From assembly GCA_947095535.1 (NCBI GenBank), contig OX352773.1:89934670-89998669 (forward strand): a stretch of DNA of 64,000 nt. The letters are read 5' to 3'. This DNA is from Poecilobothrus nobilitatus (Eukaryota; Arthropoda; Insecta; Diptera; Dolichopodidae). A model generated the notes under the pieces. It saw only the letters and a program-made list of their open reading frames with translations, did no database searches and was not told the DNA's origin. This document shows positions 35,134 through 46,750 of this stretch, one piece after another. The position numbers and the translations under genes were made by a program. Position 1 is the stretch's first letter; every line of letters begins with the position of its first letter.

Positions 35134-36733
35134 ATGGCAGAATATAATCGCAAAGAACTTGAAAAAAATTATCATGAAAAATGTAAAGAAATTTCAAATT
35201 TTTGTTTTATCGAAGACGATAATAAAAAGCAAATGCAATATTATGAATCTCTTGGCGCATCTAACTTCATGGTACCATCAGTACCGCCACCTGTAAAAAT
35301 GAACCAATCTTTATATGCACCAAATTACCCTCAACCAATGGTACACTCACGTAATACCACCATACCACCATATAATATAAATCCATATGGAAATTCAATG
35401 AATACATGTGATCATGCACCAATGAATACATGTGATCAAGCACCAAATCAAGCTGATTTTGAAAGAATATTTCATGATAATCAGCAACAGTCAGCATTTC
35501 CAGTTAGTGGACCACTATTTGTATATGGCAACCAACCAATAAATTTGGGTACTCAAGATTTGGCAAATATATTGTCTCAACCTAGAAAAGAAATAAAAGT
35601 ACAACATATTTACAGTTCAGGTTCAGTAGTGTTCGGAGATTCTTTAGATGGAAATTCATTTAAAATATCTCCAAAATATCTAAGCGGTAATTCAGATCAC
35701 GATTATTCGGGTAAAAAAATATTCAAAAAATCTCGTAAATACCCCGGATATATCGTAAGTTCTTTTATTATAATTTTTTTTTGTTGAAAGTGTTAATATG
35801 TATTTAAATTTTAGCCATTCAAAAAAGAGGAAACAACATCCACTACAGACATAGACATAGATGTATCTTCCGTAGTGTTAAATTTGAAAAGAAGAAGGTA
35901 TAGTTATTTAATTATCTTAAATATTTCCATACCATTCAATTTTTGTATTAAATTTTCATATTTTATCAATTTTTAGTGAAACAAAATCTAATTTTTTAGA
36001 AATAATATCACAATTTAGCCGTTTATCGGTTTACGCAATGGAAATGTGCCGTGAACGTATGTCCTTAGATAGTATAATAACAGGATATACTAATTCTGTT
36101 ACTAATTATTATTTACCAACTGTGATATCAAATATTTCTGGTCATATAAAAATAATTCGCCAATCTTTGGGTTACGAATTTTATGAAATATGGAAATTAA
36201 TTGATTCTATAGAAATGATCAATTTTCAAAAAGAACATGAGTTGAATATCAGAGAATTTTTTCGTAAAAATTTAAATGAATTGGATTATTTTGAAAACAA
36301 TAAAATAAAACAGAAAAATGGTGAAATTTTATTAAGTAATGGTGAGTTTTTCTTAAATATAATTTTTATTAGTAATACAAATAATTGGTTCAAAATTCCG
36401 ATTTATTTTCTTTTAGAAAAAATTACTAAATTGGAAACAATTGTAGCAAATTTAATTGAAAGTATAAGGTATTATTCAGTTTATATAACAGTTTTACAAT
36501 TCCAATATAACAAAATTCGAAATAAATGTAAAAGTGAAGTTGAAACTAAAAATTCAGAATTTAAAGTAGAGACTGTTAACTATGAACTTCAAACAACAGA
36601 AGAAACTATTGATCAGCAACTTCAAATTTATAAATTAAATTTGTCGCATAATGAAGATGAAAGGGTAGAAAAGCAGGAAACTCAATTACCTATACAATTT
36701 GTAAGACCAGTGCGTAGCCAAGGTTTCTTCTAA
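35134..36733 (+). CDS. Unrecognised four-exon gene, 461 aa
   Basis: Exons 35134-35754, 35815-35897, 35977-36341, 36417-36733; GT-AG introns with matching phases give 461 codons. Start context (aaaATGGC) is good. I do not recognise the family. Residues 1-45 look helical and charged. Residues 46-104 are Pro/Asn/Tyr-rich and include a tandem 8-residue repeat (MNTCDHAP/MNTCDQAP, residues 89-104). The segment around the exon 1-2 junction is basic (KKIFKKSRKYPGYIPFKK), and exon 2 ends NLKRRS, possible nuclear-localisation material. Exons 3-4 are rich in Leu/Ile with heptad-like spacing, probably helical. No signal peptide or membrane segment. The last intron (75 bp) has no stop and is a multiple of three, so retention would add 25 residues. 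Regular splice structure and biased coding favour a real, possibly rapidly evolving, gene. Confidence 0.8.
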
Positions 36734-38019
36734 GAAGTTATGTAATCGAATTAGCATTCAAGAAAATTAAACTTGCTTTTAAAGTTTAACCTCCAGAACG
36801 TAGAATAATGATTATACATTTTGCTATTGAAATCTAAGTAAATAATTTGATTTATGTATATATATTATAAAAATTCAAAATTTAAATGAATTGAAATAGC
36901 TAATTAAAAATTAAGGTATGTATTGTAATTATTTCTGTTATACAAATTTATTTTTTTATATGTGTGTATGTTATTTATTTAATTTTTTTCAATATTGTAC
37001 AATTTTCATTTGTAATTATTTAAAGAAAGAAAATTAATATTTTTAGTACATAAGTTTCTTTGTAATTTACAATATGTTTATTTGATATTAGTGCTGTATT
37101 TGTTTCCTTTTTAAATATTATTTCTAACTAAATGTTGGGTGCCAAATGTTTATATTTAAATTTTGTTTCTAATTATTTTTTTTTTAATTAACTGTTAACG
37201 TTAATTTTCAATAAAAGGAATATGAAAGAGCTAAAAAACAACTTACGATCGTATAAAATTCAAATAAGATCGTCTCAGATAATTTCAGTTTTTCAGAATA
37301 TACTTGAAATCTATTTGAAACTTTTAGAGAACTATTTAAACTATGGAACTATCTACTTCAGATTTTTTTAAAACAAATGTTTGTGTCAAGATAACGTATA
37401 ACGGTCTTGCATTTATGTTAAAATTAATAAATAATGGACGAATAATATAAACTAATACACGGAATTTGAGAAAGAAAGATTAAGGTACGCCGTCTAGCTA
37501 CCTTTACAATCAAAATCAATCTATATGATCATGGTGCATAATTCAAATATCCAATTCTTCAAAACAATGATTCTTAAACTATTTTATATTGCGGCCCTTC
37601 CAAAATCTGGGAACAAGTTAATACTAGGGTCCCAAAAAAGTTAATACTAATAACAGTTAAAATGAATTTCTGAAGAATTGTTAGAATCAAAAGAAATGAA
37701 TGAATTGTTAGTTATCGACATTATCAGTTGATTAAAATTTACTAATTAATTAGATAGTGCTTGTTGAAAACATAAACTTATCCTTACTATAAATACAAAT
37801 TATATTTTTATTAATCTAAAAATAAAATTTTCATAATTTGTCTTCGCATTAAAATTTTTTTAAGTTAAGAAAATACAGCGTGTGCCAAAAGAAAATTGAG
37901 TTTGAAACATAATTTTTTCATTTTAAATTATTTTGAACGTTCATAACTTTGCAACTGTTATAATATGTGAATCATTAGTGTACAAAAATAAAAGCTGACA
38001 ACTCTACAAAATGCATTTT
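36734..38019. other. Intergenic sequence, no gene seen
   Basis: 3' flank of the unknown gene. AT-rich, without a second gene or identifiable repeat. No canonical AATAAA lies close to the stop; the first (37210) is about 475 nt downstream. Confidence 0.45.
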
Positions 38020-38501
38020 TATACTCGTATGAACTATGTTCAAGGGTATAATAAATTTGCCATTACGTTTGTGACACCTTAAAGGAGTCGAGCTAGGTAT
38101 AGTGTCAAAGGTATGGATCGGTTCAGCATCGAATCTAAAATTTAGTAAAGATGTGTCGAGTTACATGCCAACAACTTTCGTAAAATTTGGTTGGTCTAGA
38201 CTACCCGGTTCAGGCTTCTTGCACCTGTTGGAACTTTATGAAGGTAGGCGTCTAAAATCTTATAAGTGATAATCAAGTTTTATGGCAACAACTTCTATAA
38301 AATTTGGTTGTGCTTGTGCAATAGATTCGGGTAGCTATCATATAACTCCACAATTTACATAAATATATCTCTGTAGTTAACGTCGGTACTAAAACATCTG
38401 AAAGTTTTTAAAAGATGATCAAGTTTTATGGAAACAGGGTATATTACATTCATACGGGTATCTCAGTGTTGACACAGTCTACTCTTCTGCCCTTTTCCTC
38501 G
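38020..38501 (-). mobile_element. Short copy of a second hairpin-ended repeat family
   Basis: In reverse orientation it matches the element at 61561-62783: the hairpin end (tatactcgtatgaac...ttcaagggtata), 'ttgccatta...gtgacacctt', 'ccgaacc'-type blocks, and the other end 'gggtatctcagtgttgac ... ttcctcg'. At about 480 bp versus 1.2 kb it is internally deleted. Confidence 0.7.
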
Positions 38502-38639
38502 TTTTCTTTAAAAATTGATTTGATCTTTAAAAATTGATTGACATACAGGCCTATATCTATGCATATACAAACAAATGTTAAATAATTTTAAAATGTTATT
38601 TTTACATCTCATCGCAATGTATTTTACGTCACTTGTTAG

Positions 38640-38935
38640 TTTCGCTATTTAAATCGAGCATTTTTGGCCGCCGTGTTGGAGTAGCTGCCATACGACTTCT
38701 TTCTTTATAAATATAACTCTGTGTCTACTGAAGCTAGGTATCTGAAATTTTGCAAAATGGTGTCGAGTTACAGGACAACAACATCTGTAAAATTTGGTGC
38801 GACAGGTTCGGGTATCTGCCATATACTACTTGTCTTTATATCCGTACGATAAGGATCGGGTATATTAAAATTGCTCCTTTTGTAACACCTCGAAATAAGC
38901 TAGTTAGATATATCTTCAGAGGTATTTATTTTTAT
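38640..38935 (-). mobile_element. Chimeric repeat fragment
   Basis: The part at 38640-38840 ('cgctatttaaatcga', 'ttggccgcc', 'aactctgtgtctactgaagctaggtatc') matches the inside of the 61561-62783 element. The part from 38850 ('ccgtacgataaggatcgggtata', 'ctccttttgtaacacctcg') matches the hairpin terminus of the other family (42030-43587). Either a recombinant between the families or an intermediate relative. A (TTTA)n tract follows at 38926-38950. Confidence 0.6.
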
Positions 38936-39125
38936 TTATTTATTTATTTCATTTCATTCTCAAAAGAGTTAATAAAGCTCGTACAGAGTGTGTAACTTAA
39001 ACAAGATATTCAGTATTAAAAAAAAAGAATAAAAAGAGAAATTAAAAATTCAGTGCTTCTGGCAAAAAAACATTAATGAAAAACCACTACTACTACTACT
39101 ATTGAGAGAGTTAACAAATTTATCT

Positions 39126-39781
39126 GACTCATGGCGCAGTGGTTAAGTCGCCAACCTTTCAATCGAAGGGTCTTGGGTTCAAACCCCGGTCAGGTCATAA
39201 ATAAAAAATATGTAGTACTTTTATATCGTAATAATGTATATCGTGTAATTAATAGTAGTAATAATAACATTAATAATATTAATAATAATAATAGTAATAA
39301 TAACAATAATTATAATAATAGTAATAATAATAATAGCTGCTACAGTGGAACTATCTTTGGTTATATCATGTAAGTAAGGTGTTATATACTGCTGCACGTT
39401 GTCATCCACTGATGGCGATGACTCTGTAGTAAAATAATAATAATATTAATAAGAATACTAATACCAATAATACTGTGGGGGTTGCCTTCAATAATTACCT
39501 CATGTAGTTACTATATACTACTACTACATGTTGTAACTGTTGTGATGGCTTTAGTCACTGTTAGCAAAATAGTAATAATAATAGGCGGATTCATTGTTTC
39601 CTTACAGTCCCACCCCCAATTCAATGTTTCCGTATCCATTTCCTATCATTATAGGAAGGGTTTCATCCCATTATATTGGCTAAAGGAGGAGGTGGGTTTA
39701 GTCAGTAAGAATCTGACACTACCAATGGGGAAATTCTTGGTGTCTTTGGAAGATTCCCACCTCCCTTAGGGAAAAAAAAAA
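39126..39781 (+). mobile_element. tRNA-headed SINE, copy 3 (best preserved)
   Basis: The head (39126-39197) is tRNA-like, with A-box TGGCGCAGTGG (39132-39142) and B-box GGTTCAAACCC (39176-39186), 44 nt apart exactly as in a tRNA gene. It is therefore a pol III-driven retroposon. The body has an (AAT)n-rich zone (39250-39335), two related blocks around 'catgta' (39366 and 39502), and the conserved end 'ggaagattcccacctccctt' followed by A10 (39772-39781). About 656 bp is long for a SINE. Open frames inside it are chance. Confidence 0.85.
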
Positions 39782-39941
39782 CTTTTGTATAAAAATTAAA
39801 ACAAATTAGCAAGATTTAGCAAAACAAATTAAAGATTAAAATGAACAATATAGATATAAAAATAATATAAAGTGATGCATTATTAGTTTAAATAATTTTC
39901 TTTAACATTGTTTTTAAATACATTTTTTTTTGATTTTTAAT

Positions 39942-41640
39942 CTAATGGAAGTCCATTGTAAAATGATGTAAATGACTTGATTTCATAATGGGAACACTAG
40001 CTCCAAGTCCATAACCAGAGTAATATCTAAGCTGATTGGATGACCTTGTGTTGTAGCTATGTATGTCTCTATTTCTTTTGAGTTCAGTGTTTGATTTAAT
40101 TTTTCTACTTTCAATATTATGTAGATGTATTACCTGAATGAATTTCTTATAATCTTCGAGTTTTAGTATTTTGTATTTATAATGTATTTCATTAGCGGGT
40201 GTTCTTCCATTCAAATTATATAGATTTTTTATTGCTTTGTTCTGAAGTTTTTGTAGTGTGTTCAAATTTTTAGCGAAAATATTTCCCCAAATTGTAATTC
40301 CATATGTTATAACACTGTGAAATAAGCTATAATATATAGATGATTTTATGTTATCTGGAACTCTGTGTGCGACTTTTTTCAACATACCAGCTACCCTTTT
40401 TGATCTTTTAAGTAGATGATTAATGTGAGTATTCCACTTTAAATCAGAGTTAATAATTATTCCAAGGTATCTATACTCATTTAGAATATCAATTTTATTT
40501 ATTTATTTATATACAGGTACCATGGTACATAAATGTGCCAGGTAGCTATAATCCCTCTTTCTTGGTAGGAATGTGGGTGTACGAGATATTATGTGATATA
40601 TTAAGTATTTATATATTGCGGTGTATGAATTTTTTTTTTTTTTAATATTATAATTATTGTATCCAGCCGAGAATTGAACCAATTTTATTATTGTTATAGT
40701 AAACTGATTTATCAGTATCTTTATTTTTTAACAACATCATTTTTGTTTTTTTTTTACATTGACGGTGAGTTTATGTAAACACATGCACTGATATGTTTTT
40801 CATATCATTATTGACCTTCATCTCAATATCTTTAGAATCATTTCCAGAATATAAAATGACTAAGACATCCGCGTAAATAAAAGGTTTTCCAATCAGGTTT
40901 ATTGATGAAAAACTACTAATATAACATGCATGCAAGGTTGGCCCAAGTGAACTGCCCTGTATAACGCCATAATCAATGCAAGTTTTGCTACTTCGTATTT
41001 CATCACATTCTGTATATTGCTGTCTGTTATGTAAATAGTTTTTGAACCAATCATATTCCTTACTTGTTATACCACATTCAAATAGTATTCTGAGTAGTAT
41101 TTTCCTATCTACTTTTGAAATATCGAAAAAAAACTAAAACAACTTTATTATTTTTTGTAATTTCATATTGTGCTAACTTTACTACATCAAATAAAGCAGA
41201 AGCAGTATTTGAGTTTTTAGTAAAACCATACTGACATTCACAGATTAAATTGTTTTTACGAAGATATTCGGATAATTGTATATTTACATAACTTTCTAAG
41301 ATTTTACTAGTAATTAACAAAAGAGCAATAGGTCTGAAATTACTTATATCTTTCGTATAAGTAATTTCAGACATATTGCTCTTCTTCTTTCTTGTCTCCA
41401 TATTTTTTATAGATAAGAACTACTTTGTTAATTTTCAGCAGATCAGGCATAACACCTTCACTTAATGAGGTATGTACAAGTGCAGTTATAGGTGCTAATA
41501 ATTGAAATTTGCATTCTTTTACAATATAAGCTTTAATTTCATCTATCCCAGAACTATGAGTATTTGGTAAATTATTAATTAATTTTAATGTATCATTTTC
41601 AGTTATTTTTTTAAGAAAAATTTATTATTAGTTCTTAGCT
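39942..41640 (-). pseudogene. Degenerate LINE reverse transcriptase, split by a SINE
   Basis: Leftward from 41400: DISNFRPIALL, ILESYVNIQLSEYLRKN, CQYGFTKNSNTASALFDV, a damaged motif A, then IQGSSLGPTLHACYI (about 40960) and FIYADVLVILY, where the second catalytic Asp of YADD is Val. After the nested insertion (40500-40679) it continues NEYRYLGIIINSDLKWNTH and the frame MLKKVAHRVPDN... ITIWGNIFAKNLNTLQKLQN, ending near 39942. Jockey/CR1 group. Motif loss and frameshifts mean it is dead. Confidence 0.82.
40500..40679 (-). mobile_element. Short retroposon inserted in the LINE, with target duplication
   Basis: The 180-bp insert is flanked by direct copies of caattttatt (40490-40499 and 40680-40689) and interrupts the LINE coding sequence precisely between codons for NNNKI and DILNE. 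At its right edge the minus strand reads GTTCAATTCTC, a B-box-like sequence, and its other edge is an (AAATA)-type tail. Best read as a 5'-truncated tRNA-derived SINE. It contains an internal poly-T (40630-40643). Confidence 0.65.
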
Positions 41641-42029
41641 TTGGTTGGTATATTTTTGTGAAAGGCAATGCAAGTTTTTTCCCAACCTCACAATAGTACT
41701 GATTAAAACTATTTATTTTATTTTATTCAATTTGTCAACCTGGGAATACTCAATACAATTAAAGAAATCGTTATTCTTTTTATTAACTCCATCAGTTACA
41801 ATATTATTTATTACATTCCAAATTAGGATTATACTTAGGATTATTTTCACTAATTGAAATTGTTTACTATCATAATTTTTTTTCTTCCATCTTTTAAGTG
41901 TCGTTATTTAACCTTAACTTTAAAATAAGATTCATTTATATTATGTATATGTTTCTTATATGTATCAGTAATTTCTAGTTTTTATTAATTGTACGCATTC
42001 CACGTCAATCCATGGTTTACTATACCTGA
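41641..42029. other. Gap between LINE and hairpin repeat
   Basis: May contain further decayed upstream LINE sequence on the minus strand; I cannot read a convincing domain. The 70-codon plus-strand frame here is unsupported. Confidence 0.4.
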
Positions 42030-43587
42030 TTATACCCGTACGATAGGATCGGGTATAATAAAATTACTCCTCCGTTTGTAACACCTCGAAATAAGCGAGC
42101 TAGATATACCTTCAAAGGTATGGATCGGATCAGAAAAAAATTCTAAGACTTTTGAGCCATGTCCGTCCGTCTTTCCGTCTCAAAAACTAAGAAAGCCAGA
42201 ATCTTGAAATTTACACAAAATATTCTGGGAGTAATTTGTAGGTTCCCTATTTTTTTTGGTTGAGTTTGGACTAAGCCTTAGGGTAGCTCTCGAACACCTA
42301 ACTTTTAGATCCCCACATTTTTTTTTGCAATCGAGCTATGAAATTTTAACTACTGATAGATCTCACAAAAATATTAATTTTATTTTTAATAACTTTTTTT
42401 TGTAGCCCCACCCGTTACGGAGCTACAGCTCCCCAAAGGTTCAAAAAAGCTCTATATTTAAATTGTTATAGCACAAGTTGTATAAGGTATATCTTCATTT
42501 TGAAAACCCCAAACGATTACCATTTTTATTAGCTTTAAAAGTGTATACACAATAAATATATAGTTGTGGCACACGGTGTCTTAATTTACCGTTATGCAAA
42601 ATTAAAATTTTGCGAAATCCTTTAACCCTTCTATCTTCTAAACGGTTTAAGTTGGAAACTTGAAATTTTGACAGAAGTTAGATCTTTAAAAATAAGTATG
42701 AGTTATTTTAGAAATTTTTTTTGTATCACCCCCCGTTTAGGAGCTGTAAGAGGTCAAAAACTGAAAATTTCCTATTTTTAAACACCTGTCCCTTGAACAC
42801 CTGTTAAAATTTTTTTGAAGTAATACACAAAAATTAAAGCTTCAACATTATACTCTTATTTCTGTTAACAACTTTTTTTAATAATATAGGGTTACTTTAT
42901 AATTGACGAAAGTGTTACTTGATTTTTTCAAATTATCTAACAAATTTCTTTAACGAATTTTTTGCATTTTGTTTTACTCAATAATTTGAAATTGTTGAGG
43001 ATATAATGCGTAGTACATAAAAATGTAAATAAATAAACAACATAACGGTTGCTTGAAGAATTTTTATTTATATGATATTAATATATATACATACTTATAT
43101 AATACCATGTTTATTTACATATCGTATATGTCACTAGTGAATGAATGATAAGAGTATATATGTATATTATATAGCGCCGTATTTACATACATATATGTAT
43201 TTTAATGTACTTATAAGAAATTATTCTGTCAATGGAATATTTAAATATAATATAATATAATATTTAAAATTATATTTACTATTTTGTACTAAGTAAATTT
43301 AATATACATTTACCGCTTAGTATTAAATGGTACTATAGAATATTTGAAAAAGTTTTGGATTGATAATCGTTATGTGAAAGGTTAGAATCTGCTTTTGAAG
43401 AATGTATAAACATATAGTTTGAATATATGTACAACCCATAATTCTAGAAATTATAAAATTCACCCAAATTATTTTAAAATACTAAAATATTAAAAAAATA
43501 ATATTGTGAGCAGAGTGACAGGCTGTGAACATACTAACGGTTCGTACGGGTATCTAAGAGTTGACAAAGGTATTCTTCCTCGTTTTT
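42030..43587 (-). mobile_element. Hairpin-ended non-autonomous repeat, copy A
   Basis: The left end is a hairpin, TTATACCCG (42030-42038) with CGGGTATAA (42050-42058). The inner word tacccgtacg (42033-42042) is complemented by cgtacgggta at 43543-43552, near the right end 'ttcctcg'. A (GTCY)n tract is at 42164-42180. The body has blocks 'cacccgttacggagctaca', 'ccccccgtttaggagctgta' and 'ttaaacacctg' but no ORF. Uninterrupted here, it supplies the empty-site reference for two insertions in the next copy. Structure resembles mini-me/DINE-1-type elements (inference). Confidence 0.8.
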
Positions 43588-44446
43588 TTATTACTTTCTT
43601 TATAGAAGTGGAAAATGCAATGGCATCTTTTAAAGAATAAATTAAATTACTGCAAACTGCATTGGCAGAACTTTTACAAACTGGTCTAAATAGACCATTT
43701 TCATAAATGCAAAATTACATTTATCCAGCTGATTATAGCCGTACGATAAGTATCTGGTATAATAAAATTACTCCTCCGTTTGTAACACCTCGAAATAAGC
43801 GAGCTAGATATACCTTCAAAGGTATGGTTCGGATCAGAAAAAAATTCTAAGTCGATTGAGCCATGTCCGTCCGTCCGTTAGCACGCTAACTGAAAAATTA
43901 AAAAAGCTAGAATCTTGAAATTTACCCAAAATATTCTGGGAGCAATTTGTAGGTTTCCTATTTTTTTTGGTTGAGTTCCGACCAAAACTTCGGATAGCTC
44001 TCAAACACCTAACTTTTAGATCCCCACATGTTTTTTGAAAATGAGCTATGAAATTTTAACTGCTGATAGATGTCACAAAAATATTAATTTTATTTTTTAT
44101 AACTTTTTTTTTGTAGCCCCACCCGTTACGGAGCAACAGCTCCCCAAAGGTTTAAAAAAACTCTATATTTAAATTGTTATAGCACAAGTTGTGTAAGGTA
44201 TATCTTCATTTTGAAAACGCCAAACGATTACTGCTTTTATTAGCTTTAATACAATAAATATATAGTTGTGCCATACGGTGTCTTACTCGATAATTTGAAA
44301 TTGTTGAGGATACAATGCGTAGTACAAAAAATATAAATAAATAAACAACATAACGGTTGCTTGAAGAATTTTTATTTATATGATATTGATATACACACAT
44401 ACTTATATAATATCATGTTTATTTACATATCGTATATGTCGCTGAT

Positions 44447-46750
44447 CATAACCTACATTAATTTTTAGAAGGCCTGGACATTGAGAGAGGAAAGTTAAAT
44501 AGTAGTCCTTTTTTTCAAAATAAAAAACACGTAGTCTTATGGAAAAAAATAGTAGTGCTCCTAGAAATCTGGAAATAACACAAAAACTACAGATTTGTTT
44601 TAATTTCGTCCTAAGAGAGCATTAAAGTTCCATCTTTTTTACGTTTTTTAGTAAAAAGAAATTTTTAAAAATTTTAAATTTTCATTCATAAATATGCATT
44701 TTAAAAAATGTCTTCCAACTACTTTTCAACAAAAAAAAGCTTCTTAAAAACTTTTTAAAAGAGCATTAATCAGTAATGTACCAAACTGAGCAAAAAAAAT
44801 GTTGAAAACTAATTTTTATTGCAATATCGATTTGCTTTAATAAATATTGTAAATTTTTTAGAATGCATATAAAATTAAGTGCAAAAAATAAACTATTTAA
44901 TTATTTTTACAATAAGTTAATTTATGTTAACTTATTTAAAATTTTTATTACTATAATAAAATGAATTAATATTATAAGTTATTCGCCTTTTCCTTTTAGG
45001 TAGGGGATATGGCGATTATTTTTAAAGTGGTATGGCCTGAAGACTAGGCCTTAAACTAAGTAATAAAAAAAAATATATTAATACATATAAATAACATATA
45101 AATAATTTTTTAACTAAATAATATGATATATTTAAAATCAATATATATCACAAAAATCAATATTTTCCGACCGGATAGTAATAATAGATCTTGAGTGGGC
45201 AAAAATGAAAAATGACATAACGATTGTATCCCAACTATATATAGGTACCTTCATATCAAAAAGGTTAATTTAGTCAATAATAACATTTAATTTTTTGCGT
45301 TTTTCAATATCGTTCAATATTTTGAAATTGTTTTATTTTTGTATTACCTGTCAAATAGGTAACTTAGATCGTTATTAATTATTATTATAAATTTAAAATC
45401 ACATTTAAAGTAATTATTTTCTAGTAAAATATATAAAACAATATAATTTTGGCCTTTATATAATTTCCAGTATTTTAAATTTATTTTTTTACTAACTTTT
45501 AAAACTAAATTAGAGAAAATTATATTATCATCGCGTAAGTTTTTATCATTCGTTTCTATTAAATTTACCAAGTAATTGGTGAATATACTTGGAACTGCAT
45601 CTGGTATTAAACGCGGACTTTTATCATTATTTAATTTAAAACACGATTCTGAAAAATGCAATTTACATATGGAACTATAAGCTGTTGGTTGCCAGTTTGA
45701 TCTTTGTACAAAGCTCTTTTAAGCTTGTCAAAGGCTCTTTATCCGGAAATTTAAAAGTAGCTACAGATATCGTGCTATTATTATAATTGGATTTACATCC
45801 AACAACCGAATATTTTCCACCCACTTTATTTAAGGAAATTATTAAAAAAGGCAATAGCACTAAATAATTGAATTAATTTTTTTAAATAGGTATTCATACA
45901 ATAAAATCTTTTAAAAATAATAATTCAATTCAAAAATTTAACTCTCGAAAAATATGACTACATAAAATAAAATATTACTAAAATTTAGAGTTATTTAAAA
46001 TAAAATATTACCTAATTTTTTTCTAATACTTTTCAAATAGAATTGCAATGTAAAATTTTATTCATAAAAAGATTATTATATTTCATGTAAGTACATGAAT
46101 ATTCTATTTACAATAATTTTTTTATTAAATGGTACGAAAATTGCTTTACCAGAATCTGGTACTTCTTTTTTTCTTTTCTTCAAAATATTGCTGAAAAATA
46201 TGATTTGAAAGTTAATTTTTTTATTGGCATAAAGATAAAACTTCAAACTTAATTTTTATATAAATTTTATAATTTTTTAATATAATTAAAAATATAAAAA
46301 CTTAGTTTGAACTAAAATATATTTTCCAAATTTGCAGTACAATTTATTAGAAAGCTTTTAAATTACTAGGTTATGTTCACTAATTTATTATAATTGTGTA
46401 CTCTCATAATTTTTTGAGAGTATTAAATGGCGACGATATTTTATTTTATTGAAAATATGTTGAAAATTTCGAGTTCAAAGCTGAAATTTTGGTATGTTAA
46501 AGAAAAATTTCCAAATTTTATTTTAATATACAATTTGGTATGTTTGAGTAAATATGTCATATCGAAAACTCGAAAAGAAAATTGTTAAAAATCGGCATTT
46601 TTCTTAAACAAAAACAAAAACAGAAAAGAACAAAAAAATCTTTATGAAATGTCATTTTTGGAAACTTTTTCTCACAATACATTTACAATTTGCACAAACA
46701 CATTTAAGAATTTCAATGTCCAGGCCTTCTAAAAATTAATGTAGGTTATG
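44447..46750. mobile_element. P-like DNA transposon with perfect 38-bp inverted termini
   Basis: 44447-44484 (cataacctac...) and 46713-46750 (...gtaggttatg) are perfect 38-bp inverted complements. The element is 2304 bp and is inserted in host-repeat sequence that is uninterrupted at about 43128 and 47725. The flanks duplicate about 7-8 bp imperfectly (cgctgat / cactgat). CA...TG ends, an approximately 8-bp duplication and an internal THAP domain all agree with the P superfamily. The perfect termini suggest recent mobility, although its own protein is broken and most of a transposase is missing. Confidence 0.75.
45344..45860 (-). pseudogene. Broken THAP-domain protein (P-like transposase N-terminus)
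   Basis: The first frame (45675-45860) contains VVGCKSNYNNS and ATFKFPDKEP. A different frame then gives the THAP core NWQPTAYSSICKLHFSESCF followed by PRLIPDAVPSIF (45344-45661). THAP domains use a C2CH zinc site with an invariant Trp and a C-terminal AVPTIF box. Here Trp, the CxxH pair and the box are visible, but the first zinc Cys appears replaced by Tyr (GGKYSVVGC), and a frameshift near 45700-45720 separates the halves. Beyond the THAP domain about 60 residues remain, ending YLFDR. No RNase H-like catalytic region is seen, so it is non-functional. Confidence 0.75.

Noticed and set aside
39126..39197. A functional tRNA gene
   Set aside because: It is the head of a multi-copy retroposon with a poly-A tail, and the copies differ in the tRNA region.
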